This document shows positions 55,967-64,000 of a DNA stretch of 64,000 nucleotides, in pieces. The stretch spans positions 8,436 through 72,435 of the forward strand of contig CALUUL010000003.1 in the NCBI GenBank assembly GCA_944323945.1. Direction: 5' to 3'. The DNA comes from Candidatus Gastranaerophilales bacterium (lineage in GTDB: Bacteria > Cyanobacteriota > Vampirovibrionia > Gastranaerophilales > Gastranaerophilaceae). Under the pieces are notes generated by a model, which did no database searches, was not told the DNA's origin, and saw only the letters and a list, made by a program, of their open reading frames with translations. A program made the translations under genes and the position numbers. Every line of letters begins with the position of its first letter. Position 1 is the first letter of the stretch.

Positions 55967-56633
55967 TCTTATTCTCTTTCGGCTTTGTTATTGAAGGTTT
56001 TTGTATATAAAGTGGTTTTACTTTTGCCCAATTGTAGTCATCTACATTTTTGAGCAATCTTTCTGACACAATCTCAGATAAAATAAGACCAAGTCTATTA
56101 TCTTTTTGTTCGTAATTTATTGATAATATATTCTTTTCGTTTAGAAATTGTGATATTACACTGTCAGTAATTATTGTAGAATCTTTATTTATATAAAGTT
56201 CAATATCATCTTTGTCAATTAATTTAGGGGCTATTATTTCTTTATTACCTGAATATTTCGCAAAATATAATTTATTTTTCCTTGCATCAATTATTACAAT
56301 TGTCTCTGAATTTGTTTCATTTATTTTTGACAATATTTCTAATGATGTTATACCGACGAGTTTAGTATTTGTCTGTTGAGCTAAAACTCTTGCTATTGTT
56401 ATGCCCGCTCTAATTCCGGTGAAACTACCTGGACCTATATTTACTCCTATAGCATCTAAATCTGATATTTTAATATTATTATGTTTTAGTATATCTCTTA
56501 TTTTGGGAATTAAATATGCACTGTGATAGTTTGAGTCAGTACTTTCAATTTGCTCATTTGCAATTATTTCCCCATCAATATTCATTACGATATATGATTT
56601 ATTAAAACAAGTATCAAAAACTAATGTTTTCAT
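55959..56633 (-). CDS. tsaB: tRNA t6A threonylcarbamoyltransferase component TsaB
   Basis: TsaB binds TsaD and is needed for N6-threonylcarbamoyladenosine in ANN-decoding tRNAs. The 224-residue ASKHA fold shows LVFDTCFNKSYIVM at the start and GVNIGPGSFTGIRAGITIARVLAQ in the middle. It overlaps tsaE by 20 bases. TsaC and TsaD are elsewhere. Confidence 0.93.
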   Translation of the reverse strand: MKTLVFDTCFNKSYIVMNIDGEIIANEQIESTDSNYHSAYLIPKIRDILKHNNIKISDLDAIGVNIGPGSFTGIRAGITIARVLAQQTNTKLVGITSLEILSKINETNSETIVIIDARKNKLYFAKYSGNKEIIAPKLIDKDDIELYINKDSTIITDSVISQFLNEKNILSINYEQKDNRLGLILSEIVSERLLKNVDDYNWAKVKPLYIQKPSITKPKENKNE

Positions 56634-57096
56634 TTTTCAGCCTTTTTATTATATTTTTGCTCTTTGTTCCGTTTGCAGTAAATATAAATTCTCTTCTGTT
56701 TTCATCTACATATTTTATATTCAAATCTATTTTGTCAAATGGAACTGTACCTTGTGAAAAATCAGCCCATTCAACAAAAGTTAAAATTTTACCTTCTGAA
56801 TATTCTTCCAACTCATTTACTATTGTACCTATACCTTCATTTTCAAGCCTATATAAATCAAAATGATATATAGGAATAAGTCCTGTCTTATATTCATTTA
56901 ATATTACAAAACTAGGACTAGTCACTTTTTCTCTTACATTTAAATATTTACAAACAAATTTTGTAAATGCAGTTTTCCCTGCCCCAACTTCTCCAAATAA
57001 GCAAACAAAGGCACCAGTATCTTTTACAATACCAGCAAACTTTTTTGCTAATTTTTCAGTTTCATCTAAATTATTACATATTATATTTATTGACAT
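56614..57096 (-). CDS. tsaE: tRNA t6A ATPase component TsaE
   Basis: P-loop ATPase of the t6A complex, 160 residues. Walker A GEVGAGKTAFTK, then SPSFVILNEY, HFDLYRLE and VEWADF. The start overlaps the Omp85 gene's stop end by one base, and tsaB follows. Confidence 0.94.
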   Translation of the reverse strand: MSINIICNNLDETEKLAKKFAGIVKDTGAFVCLFGEVGAGKTAFTKFVCKYLNVREKVTSPSFVILNEYKTGLIPIYHFDLYRLENEGIGTIVNELEEYSEGKILTFVEWADFSQGTVPFDKIDLNIKYVDENRREFIFTANGTKSKNIIKRLKNENISF

Positions 57097-58961
57097 TAGA
57101 ATATATCTCCAACACCAAATGAGAATGCACCCCTTCTGTTTCCTTCACCAACATTTGTAAATGGAATACCATAATCTATTGATAAAGGACCTACGCCTGG
57201 TATAAATAATTTTATACCAACACCACCAGCAATACCGTATTCGGGTCTGTTGTATAGTTTATTTGTAATACTTCCATTATATATATGACCTGCATCAACA
57301 AATAGCGAGAATTTAATATTATCTAAGAATTTGACTTTTTCAATTCTATCTAAGAAGAAAAATGGTGTTGTTAATTCTGCACTACCCATCATGAATCCTT
57401 CGCCGGTACCTATAGTACTCATTCTGTAACCTCTTACCGTATAAGGACCACCTAAACTATATGCCATAACCTCAGGCATATCACCATGAATTTTTCCTGC
57501 AGCACGTGCCATCAACGAGAATGAAGACTTTTTCATAACTGGGAAGTATCTTTTTATCCCTGCTGCCAAAGTTCCATGTGTATAATTAAAGTCTGTAATA
57601 TTTACATTCTCATTAAATCTTAATGTAGCCAATACACCACTTCTTGGATTAAGAACATTATCTCTTGTATCATATACTAAACTTGGTCCAATAGTTATAT
57701 ATGTACCGCCTTGTAACTGCTTTGAACGTTCCGATATTGGAATATTATGCTGATTATATAATCCAGCAATCTTATTAGCATCTCCTTCTTTTACTTTTAT
57801 ATATTCACCACCAAGTTTTATAGAACCTAATAAGTTTTTATATGTTTTAAATGGTCTGGATAAAACAACTTCAGCTCCATAACGCTGTTCTATTGCAAGT
57901 GGAACTTGATAACTACCAAAATCACGACCAAATGCTTTTACCAGTAGAGAATTATCTGTTCCTTTTAATCTTGGTTCAAAAAAGCTCACTTCGGCTTGTA
58001 AATTTGCGTGATCTAAAGTAGAGCTATCAGACATAATAACTCCGGTACCAGCCATAAAATTGATACCGACTCTTTGTCCATTCCCTAAAAAGTTATTTTC
58101 AACAAAACCAGCTTGACCAAACAATCCTGTTGCTGTATCAAGACCACCACCAAGTGATATTGTTCCAGTTCTCTGTTCTTCTAGAACTATTGTCACATCA
58201 TATAAATTAGGATCATCAGGACTTTTATCTATTTTTCTATTAACATCTCTAAAAGCTTGGGTTGAATATAATCTCATAAGGTCTGCTTTTAATGTATTTT
58301 CATTATATACACTTCCTGGTGTCGATAAAATATTTCGTTCAATTACAAAATCCTTTGTTTTTTTATTTCCTTCAAAAGATATAGAATTAATAATCCCTTC
58401 TTGTACCTCTATATTTACACAACCATCAGGATCATCTTGAACATTTGACACTCTTGCTAGTACATATCCCTTTGATGCATATAAATCTTCAACATTTGCA
58501 ATTGCATCGCCCAATGTTCTTAAATTCTGTGGCTGTCCTTCCAAAGAACTAAGTATATTAAGAATTTCGCCGGTTGAAACAACTGTATTGCCGGTAACAG
58601 CAAACCCGGTAATAGGAATATTTTCTTCAAGATAAATTTTCAAAGTTAAAGAATCTGGATCATTTGGAATAGGAATAGCTTTCATCTTTTCAGAAAAATA
58701 ACCTGTTTTATATATTGCTTTTAAATTTTGTTGTACAAGTTCTTTGCTATAAACATCACCTATTTGCATATTCATAACTTTTACTATGTCTGATGAATTT
58801 ATAAGATGGTTACCTTCAAATTCAATTTTGGTAATCTTCGAATTATCAGAAATTTCTGAACTTATATCATCTGAAGCAGCAAAAGAAACCGAATGACAAA
58901 AAAATGATGTCATACAAAAGAACATAATACTTAATAATAAGTGTATATATCTGATTTTCAT
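57096..58961 (-). CDS. bamA: Omp85/BamA-family outer-membrane assembly protein
   Basis: It inserts beta-barrel proteins into the outer membrane. The 621 residues have a signal peptide (cut near SFAA), three POTRA domains (about 42-113, 115-188, 190-262) and a 16-strand barrel (265-621) with the loop-6 motif VRGY in GPYTVRGYRMS and a terminal aromatic residue. Three POTRA domains, not the five of proteobacterial BamA, match cyanobacterial Omp85. Confidence 0.93.
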   Translation of the reverse strand: MKIRYIHLLLSIMFFCMTSFFCHSVSFAASDDISSEISDNSKITKIEFEGNHLINSSDIVKVMNMQIGDVYSKELVQQNLKAIYKTGYFSEKMKAIPIPNDPDSLTLKIYLEENIPITGFAVTGNTVVSTGEILNILSSLEGQPQNLRTLGDAIANVEDLYASKGYVLARVSNVQDDPDGCVNIEVQEGIINSISFEGNKKTKDFVIERNILSTPGSVYNENTLKADLMRLYSTQAFRDVNRKIDKSPDDPNLYDVTIVLEEQRTGTISLGGGLDTATGLFGQAGFVENNFLGNGQRVGINFMAGTGVIMSDSSTLDHANLQAEVSFFEPRLKGTDNSLLVKAFGRDFGSYQVPLAIEQRYGAEVVLSRPFKTYKNLLGSIKLGGEYIKVKEGDANKIAGLYNQHNIPISERSKQLQGGTYITIGPSLVYDTRDNVLNPRSGVLATLRFNENVNITDFNYTHGTLAAGIKRYFPVMKKSSFSLMARAAGKIHGDMPEVMAYSLGGPYTVRGYRMSTIGTGEGFMMGSAELTTPFFFLDRIEKVKFLDNIKFSLFVDAGHIYNGSITNKLYNRPEYGIAGGVGIKLFIPGVGPLSIDYGIPFTNVGEGNRRGAFSFGVGDIF

Positions 58962-59030
58962 TCTCTATTCCAAGATTATCTTAATAGAAATTATATCATA
59001 TATAAAAAATTATTAGTATCTATAAAAAAT

Positions 59031-59071
59031 AAAGAAAAAAGAGGAAACAAAAAGTTGCCTCTTTTTTCTTT
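59031..59071 (-). terminator. Rho-independent terminator of MGYALFA gene
   Basis: Minus-strand stem AAAGAAAAAAGAGG / CCTCTTTTTTCTTT, then a T-rich tract. Located 14 bases after the stop. Confidence 0.85.
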
Positions 59072-59084
59072 ATTTTTAATTTTA

Positions 59085-59528
59085 TTAGCCTACACCGCTG
59101 AATTTTGGAGTCGCTCTGTCTATAGCACTGCCTTCTGCTTCTTCCACTGCTTCTAATTGTTTTTGCAGTGCTGATACCATTGTATCAAGTCTTTTTACTT
59201 CCATTTCTATTGCGTTCTCTTTTACTGATACTTCGTATATTTGTCTATTTATTCCGTCTATCTCTTGTTCAAATTCTTGTTGTTTTTGTTGGATTTGTGC
59301 ATTAATTCTATCTCTTTGATCTGTGCCATCTGCTTCTGCCAATTGTTCATATAAATCTGCTAATTCTCCTGACTGAGAAGCATTCATACTTGTTAATTGT
59401 TGTTGCAGACTTAAGGTTTGAGTTGCTAGTGCATATTGCTCATTTGACCTCTGTGTTTGCTGCAACTGAGCGTTATTTAATTGTCCGTCCAGAACCAATT
59501 TTCTTTGTGCAAATAATGCATAGCCCAT
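59085..59528 (-). CDS. MGYALFA-family coiled-coil protein (147 aa)
   Basis: Starts behind GAGGGAAAAGAG. N-terminus MGYALFAQRK and C-terminus EEAEGSAIDRATPKFSGVG are shared with the 47667-48185 protein. The middle (25-125) is a long Gln/Glu-rich coiled coil. No signal peptide, no Cys. G+C is higher than neighbours, suggesting high expression. It has its own terminator. The conserved ends point to a packing or export signal, but no function is known to me. Confidence 0.78.
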   Translation of the reverse strand: MGYALFAQRKLVLDGQLNNAQLQQTQRSNEQYALATQTLSLQQQLTSMNASQSGELADLYEQLAEADGTDQRDRINAQIQQKQQEFEQEIDGINRQIYEVSVKENAIEMEVKRLDTMVSALQKQLEAVEEAEGSAIDRATPKFSGVG

Positions 59529-59617
59529 CTCTTTTCCCTCGGTTTTTTCCTCTTACATACATGAAAACTTTTTTAATTTAATTCATGACATAATATACAC
59601 ATTTTGTTAACTTTTCT

Positions 59618-60472
59618 TTACAAATCTAAGGAAAATAATGTTGAATTATACTTTATACATTGTGAACAATATGAAGTCTCTAAATAGCTCTTTTTAGAGT
59701 AGTCATTAAAATCAGAACCACATTTGCCTCTATTGTCACCACATAATAATGGACATGTAAAAATTCCATTATTGCTTAAAGTACGACTATTTGCACATTC
59801 TACCTTTAAACTATCAAAATCAGTATTTTCACTAATTTCAAATGACTTATCCTTTTCCATTAATGGAATTATTTTAAAATTAATATCACTTGTTTCAAAA
59901 TTAAGACTAGAACACAATTTTTTAAAATTTTCTTTTAGTTCATTAACATCAGTATTATTATGATTAACTATCGATAGAATTGGATTAAATCCATACTTAT
60001 TTAAACTCTGAATTGCATGAATCGCTTTTCTATATGAACCTCTTCCTCTAAGTAAATCATTTTCTTTTTCTATGTAATGATCAATGCTAATCATAAAAAT
60101 AATTTCATTCCCCAGATTATTTTCTTCTTCAACTTTTCTTAAAAAACGTGCTTTTTTATCATTTATGTTTAGCGCATTTGTATGTATTATTACTGAAGAA
60201 TATTTTAAACATAATCTTAAAATATGATTAAAATCATTATGTAACATTGGTTCAGCACCTGTTAGATGGATATATTTTAATTCATTCTTGTTTATTTGGG
60301 ATAGTGCCATTTTTACTTTATCAATAGAAATAAAGTCTTTAGTTATTTTATCTTTAAAATCAATATAGCAATATTTACATTTCAAGTTGCAACTTTTTGC
60401 AGTCATTTCTATAAATAGAGACTCCATTTTTTTCATATTTACACAAGGTGCTTTAATAATTGTGTTATTCAT
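59618..60472 (-). CDS. Radical SAM protein with SPASM-like Cys-rich end
   Basis: The 284-residue protein has the radical SAM triad C28, C32, C35 (SCNLKCKYC), YIHLTGAEPMLHND as the glycine-rich motif and a C-terminal Cys cluster (CPLLCGDNRGKC...YCSQC), which fits an auxiliary Fe-S cluster. SPASM-type members modify peptides or proteins. The start follows GAGGA. A 57-residue gene starts divergently 174 bases away; thioredoxin and CcdA genes follow that. Confidence 0.82.
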   Translation of the reverse strand: MNNTIIKAPCVNMKKMESLFIEMTAKSCNLKCKYCYIDFKDKITKDFISIDKVKMALSQINKNELKYIHLTGAEPMLHNDFNHILRLCLKYSSVIIHTNALNINDKKARFLRKVEEENNLGNEIIFMISIDHYIEKENDLLRGRGSYRKAIHAIQSLNKYGFNPILSIVNHNNTDVNELKENFKKLCSSLNFETSDINFKIIPLMEKDKSFEISENTDFDSLKVECANSRTLSNNGIFTCPLLCGDNRGKCGSDFNDYSKKSYLETSYCSQCIKYNSTLFSLDL

Positions 60473-60646
60473 AAAAAATCCTCGCTTATTATTGTATGAA
60501 TATTTTTTATCATTTATTCTATTTCAGAAAAATTAGTCAGTTGTTTATAATATGAAGACACTTTACTAATATCCGTAGAGGATTTTTTTAAAGATTTGTT
60601 TTTTTATTTCGCTATTAATTCTATAAAATTAATAAGGAGGAGAATT

Positions 60647-60820
60647 ATGGCGAAAATTATCGAAAATTTAAAAGGAAGAAGAAATATCAGACTAAATGAA
60701 AATGATATCATCGATATAGTAAGAGAATATCAAAAAACAACTGTAGGAAGTTATACTTATCAAGAAATTAGAGATAAACTTAAAAATATTGAATTATATA
60801 TTCCAGAAGATATATATTAA
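60647..60820 (+). CDS. Small protein, 57 aa, divergent to radical SAM gene
   Basis: The ATG at 60647 follows AAGGAGGAGAATT, a near-perfect ribosome site. The protein is charged and helical (NENDIIDIVREYQKT, YTYQEIRDKLKNIEL) and ends EDIY. No Cys, no signal peptide, no known domain. It could be a regulator or, since a SPASM-like radical SAM gene lies next to it, a modified-peptide substrate. Unproven. Confidence 0.7.
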   Translation: MAKIIENLKGRRNIRLNENDIIDIVREYQKTTVGSYTYQEIRDKLKNIELYIPEDIY

Positions 60821-60897
60821 ACAATAAATAATTATACCCATATAGAGAATTTAGTTTATACTTACATATAGTAATGTTTATTCAGGAGGTACATATT

Positions 60898-61290
60898 ATG
60901 AAAAACATTATTACTATTTTGCTAATTTTTATAATTCCAATAGTAGCTTATCTCTATATTAGTAAAAATTCCAATACAACAATTGCTATTGCCAAAGACA
61001 AGAACAAAGCATCTTTAATGATTTTTACTTCTGCTATGTGTTTAGATTGTCAAAAAATGAAGTCAGTCATTAATGAAGTTCAACCTGTTTATAGTGACAA
61101 AATAAACTTTATATCTATAAATGCTTTAGATAAGAATAAAAAAGTGCAAAATTACATCAAGAAGTACGGTATAGTTTTGGTTCCTACGATTATTTTTACG
61201 GATGAGGATGAAAACCAAAAAGATAAAGTAGAAGGCTATATTTCAAAAGATGATCTAATAAAGAAAATTGAGGACATAATCAATGAATAA
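60898..61290 (+). CDS. Membrane-anchored thioredoxin-like protein
   Basis: The ATG at 60898 follows AGGAGGT and gives 130 residues: an N-terminal membrane segment (4-21) and a thioredoxin fold with C48-L-D-C51 and the cis-Pro loop LVPTII. It faces the periplasm. It overlaps the CcdA-like gene by eight bases; the pair should pass electrons from the cytoplasm to periplasmic thiols. Confidence 0.88.
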   Translation: MKNIITILLIFIIPIVAYLYISKNSNTTIAIAKDKNKASLMIFTSAMCLDCQKMKSVINEVQPVYSDKINFISINALDKNKKVQNYIKKYGIVLVPTIIFTDEDENQKDKVEGYISKDDLIKKIEDIINE

Positions 61291-61993
61291 TATTCTTCAA
61301 TATTTCACTATGCTTTCAAGTGAAAATACAGTTTTTATGCCATTATTAATTATTATAGCATTTTTTGCAGGAATACTTTCTTCTTTATCACCTTGTAGTT
61401 TAGGTATTCTTCCATTAATAATTGCATATATAGCAGGATATTCTAAAGAGAATAATAAAAAATTACTTATTCAAATGATATCATTTTCTTTAGGTTTATC
61501 AAGTGTTCTGAGTATCATTGGTGTTTTTTGTGCAATATCTGGCAAAGTTTTTGCAAGTATTGCATCTCCAATCGTAATATTACTTTTTGCATCTTTTATT
61601 ATTATATTAGGATTAAATCTTTTAGGAGTTTTAGATTTACATTTCCCAACAATAGTAAAAAAGATGCCACAGAACAAATCAGGCAGTTTATTTATACTAC
61701 CTTTTTTAGTTGGTATATTCTTTGCACTGGCTGCTAGTCCTTGTTCATCACCTATTTTAGTAAGTATTATGGCTTTAGCTACAATTTCAAATAACTTACT
61801 GTTCTCTCTTGCTTTATTATTTTCTTTTGCAATCGGTCAATGTATTATCATAATTGTATTTGCACTCTTTACCTCTACATTAAAACACCTTAATTCTCTT
61901 GCAAAATACTCTTCAATACTAATCAAAGCAAGCGGAATTATACTTATTTTTACAGGTATATTTATATATTATTCAATATTTAGAAACATATAA
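61283..61993 (+). CDS. CcdA/DsbD-like transmembrane thiol electron carrier
   Basis: The 236-residue protein has six membrane segments. The two redox Cys sit in SPCSLG (C38) and SPCSSP (C154), the family pattern. It takes electrons from cytoplasmic thioredoxin to the periplasmic partner encoded just upstream. Cytochrome c genes are not in the window. Confidence 0.88.
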   Translation: MNNILQYFTMLSSENTVFMPLLIIIAFFAGILSSLSPCSLGILPLIIAYIAGYSKENNKKLLIQMISFSLGLSSVLSIIGVFCAISGKVFASIASPIVILLFASFIIILGLNLLGVLDLHFPTIVKKMPQNKSGSLFILPFLVGIFFALAASPCSSPILVSIMALATISNNLLFSLALLFSFAIGQCIIIIVFALFTSTLKHLNSLAKYSSILIKASGIILIFTGIFIYYSIFRNI

Positions 61994-61996
61994 AAA

Positions 61997-62407
61997 CTAG
62001 GCATTTAGGTATAAATTTCTAGAAAGAAGTTCTTGAGTTTTATTTTTTCCCATTAGATGGAAATGATTTCTACCAATACCATCTCTTGTCCTTACTGCAA
62101 AAACCTTATCTGAAAATAATGAATGGATTTCTGTTTCCTTTATACCATCTTTAATTGTTGCACCCACAAATTTTGACGGTGATTCTTTTGCTGTAATTTT
62201 AAATAATGATGTTAAAACATCAGCTTTTGCACTTTCTGGAGATACAACTTCTAAACTTGATTCTTTTATAATGGGAGAAGAAATAACATTTTTATTGTAA
62301 TTTCCTTCAGGATTAACTTTGTGAATGATACAGGTATAATTTTTACCTTTGAGACCATTTCCTTTTATTTTATCCTGGAATAAAAAACCAACAGCAGAGA
62401 CCTTCAT
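61997..62407 (-). CDS. Hypothetical protein, 136 aa
   Basis: I do not recognise it. The protein is soluble, begins MKVSAVGFLFQ and has a mixed alpha/beta look, with GRNHFHLMGKNKTQELL near the end. The start follows GAGGTG. The 265 bases upstream (62408-62672) are over 80% A+T with homopolymer runs, and hold only the promoter of the TolC-like gene. Confidence 0.6.
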   Translation of the reverse strand: MKVSAVGFLFQDKIKGNGLKGKNYTCIIHKVNPEGNYNKNVISSPIIKESSLEVVSPESAKADVLTSLFKITAKESPSKFVGATIKDGIKETEIHSLFSDKVFAVRTRDGIGRNHFHLMGKNKTQELLSRNLYLNA

Positions 62408-62660
62408 AACACCTCGCTTTCCATACTAATATAATATCTTATTTTTTGAAATTTGTCTATAGAAAATTATTAAAAATCTAAAAAAAATGAGAGTTTTTTT
62501 AAAAAATTAAAAAAACATATTGCATTTTTTGAAAAATACAACAATAAAATTAAGAAAATGTGCACTTTACCCTCTGTTTTTTTAAAATAAACAAAAAAAT
62601 GACTCTTTTTTACTCCATTGTTATCCTATATAAAAGTTTTTATATTTTATTTTTTCGATT

Positions 62661-62672
62661 TATAATACTAAT
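62661..62672 (+). promoter_or_regulatory. -10 element abutting TolC-like gene start
   Basis: TATAAT (62661-62666), six bases, then ATG. No Shine-Dalgarno. Confidence 0.5.
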
Positions 62673-63983
62673 ATGGATTTTAAATTATTGAAAAAGATAT
62701 CATTAGTCGTTTTTTTGATTTTAACAGCTTCTTATTCTTATGCAATTGTTGATGTAAGTAAAATTACAATAAAAGAAGCTGTAGAAATAGCAAGTAAAAA
62801 TAATCTTGATATTCAATCATCCAGATTAAATTTAAATATAGAAGACAATAATGTAAAATCAGCAAATAGACTTCAGAATCCTTCATTAGGAACTTTTTTC
62901 AATATGGGACAAGCAGGTAAAGGGAATCCTCAACAAATTGGGGTTTCTCAGACAGTTGAAATAGCAAAAAGATCGCCCAGAAAAGAGCTAGCTAAGTCTA
63001 ATTATTCTCTTGCTCAAAGAAATATAGAGTATTTGGAAGCTGATTTAAGAATGGACGTTAGAGAAGCTTATACAAATCTACTTGCAAAAAAGTCTGTACT
63101 TGCAACAATGCAAGAAAATGAAAATTTACTAAATAAGCTAGTTGAAGTTGCAAAAGAAAAACATAAAACAGGTAAAGTTGCGGAAATAGATGTTTTACAA
63201 GCGCAGTTACTTGTTAACCAAATTAGAACAGAAGTTAATTCTGCAAAATATGATGTCAAAACTGCATTATATGAGTTTAATAAAGTAATTAACAGCCCTG
63301 ATGGTTTTTATGATACGATACAAGATCATTTTACAAAAGAGTATCAACCGCTTACAATGCCCAAACCATCTGATAAAATGCCTCCTTTTGAAGTAATTGC
63401 AAATGAAGCTATTAATAATAGAGTCGATATTAAAATTGCTTTACAGGAAATTGAAGTTGCAGAAAAAAATTTATTGGTTGTTTTAAGACAAAAAATTCCT
63501 GATTTTGAAATTCAAGCTGGCTACAGCTATCAAAATCCTGGACAATCGGGAGACGGGATATTTAAACACGGTGCATATATTGGAGCAAATATTGTTAATA
63601 TTCCTTTATTATACAGCTATGCGCCTGAAATAAGGAATGCTAAATTAAAATTAGAACAAGCTCATTTAAATTATGCTTCTGTTGAAAATAAAGCAGAAAA
63701 TGATTTGAAGAAAGCTTATGAAAAATTTTTAACAGCACAAGTCAATTTAAACTATTATAATGATGAGTTACTTGCAAATTCTGAAGAATTAATTGTTGCC
63801 TCAAGAAAAAGTTATAAAGAAGGTAAAATTGATTTAACTACTCTTATTACTATGGAAGAGTCTTATCGTATGATCACAATAGCTCATACTTATGCTTTAG
63901 CTGAATTTTATAATGCCTGGAACTTCTTTGTAAGAGAAGTTAATAATGAAAACTTTAAAATTTATATGGAAGAAGCAGTTTAA
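62673..63983 (+). CDS. TolC-family outer-membrane efflux protein
   Basis: The 436-residue protein has a signal peptide (cut near SYA) and two OEP repeats of coiled-coil helices (about 27-215 and 235-425). ITIKEAVEIASKNNLDI, NPSLGTFFNMGQ and VREAYTNLLAKK are typical; the closest plan is CzcC/CusC of metal-efflux RND systems. Any RND and adaptor genes would lie beyond the window end. Confidence 0.88.
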   Translation: MDFKLLKKISLVVFLILTASYSYAIVDVSKITIKEAVEIASKNNLDIQSSRLNLNIEDNNVKSANRLQNPSLGTFFNMGQAGKGNPQQIGVSQTVEIAKRSPRKELAKSNYSLAQRNIEYLEADLRMDVREAYTNLLAKKSVLATMQENENLLNKLVEVAKEKHKTGKVAEIDVLQAQLLVNQIRTEVNSAKYDVKTALYEFNKVINSPDGFYDTIQDHFTKEYQPLTMPKPSDKMPPFEVIANEAINNRVDIKIALQEIEVAEKNLLVVLRQKIPDFEIQAGYSYQNPGQSGDGIFKHGAYIGANIVNIPLLYSYAPEIRNAKLKLEQAHLNYASVENKAENDLKKAYEKFLTAQVNLNYYNDELLANSEELIVASRKSYKEGKIDLTTLITMEESYRMITIAHTYALAEFYNAWNFFVREVNNENFKIYMEEAV

Positions 63984-64000
63984 TTATTATCTTGTATAAA

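Noticed and set aside
62408..62672. Homopolymer-rich DNA that could look like an origin
   Set aside because: There are no DnaA boxes, no dnaA/dnaN neighbours and no ordered repeats; it is simply A+T-rich spacer.

Overview
The window is about 70% A+T, densely coded, and has no visible phage, insertion sequence or CRISPR array. It comes from a diderm, fermentative-type bacterium. Outer-membrane markers are LptF/LptG permeases, KdsB (KDO activation), an Omp85/BamA protein with three POTRA domains, a TolC-type channel and GDP-mannose genes (manC plus a phosphomannomutase). The three-POTRA Omp85 is the cyanobacterial arrangement. Several lineage-type small proteins, notably the two MGYALFA...TPK(Y/F)xGVG proteins, match my recollection of the non-photosynthetic cyanobacterial sister group (Melainabacteria/Vampirovibrionia, order Gastranaerophilales, gut bacteria). 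That placement is an inference, made without a database search.

Layout. 1-7.5 kb: 5'-truncated lptF/G gene, phosphodiester glycosidase, a minus-strand manC-dxr-aroQ run, anmK, dapB and two small conserved genes. 7.5-14.8 kb: minus-strand accD-accA-prmA-kdsB-CDF run, then a MarR regulator with a second CDF metal exporter behind a strong palindromic operator, and argS. 14.8-21 kb: two very small paralogous genes and a surface-polysaccharide cassette (MBOAT acyltransferase, two tandem SGNH-like partners, a two-domain glycosyltransferase). 21-32.3 kb: XRE regulator with repeated operator-like sites, TrmH methyltransferase, aminopeptidase P, parvulin, miaB, a peptide-binding lipoprotein, a barrel-like secreted protein, a non-coding or decayed stretch, an HExxH protein, tRNA-Arg(UCU) and small proteins. 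32.3-47.4 kb: pth, a lone sugar-ABC permease, phosphomannomutase-sppA-Yip1, a repeat protein, an aminotransferase-serA pair, flavin reductase, ferritin, rarA, a sugar-binding protein and a second lptF/G. 47.6-64 kb: MGYALFA proteins, SPOR protein, DUF366-queC-HEAT, hisF-pheS, a secreted GH13 enzyme, HU, tsaB-tsaE-Omp85, a radical SAM protein next to a thioredoxin/CcdA redox pair, and a TolC-like protein.

Functional links. manC, the phosphomannomutase, kdsB, the LptF/G permeases, Omp85 and the O-acylation cassette serve the cell envelope. accA/accD, dxr, aroQ, dapB, serA, hisF and queC are biosynthetic. argS, pheS, pth, miaB, prmA, tsaB/tsaE and TrmH serve translation. Six plus-strand genes have a -10-like hexamer only 6-7 bases before the ATG and no Shine-Dalgarno, which suggests leaderless mRNAs alongside ordinary SD-led genes. 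Standard codon meaning holds throughout.
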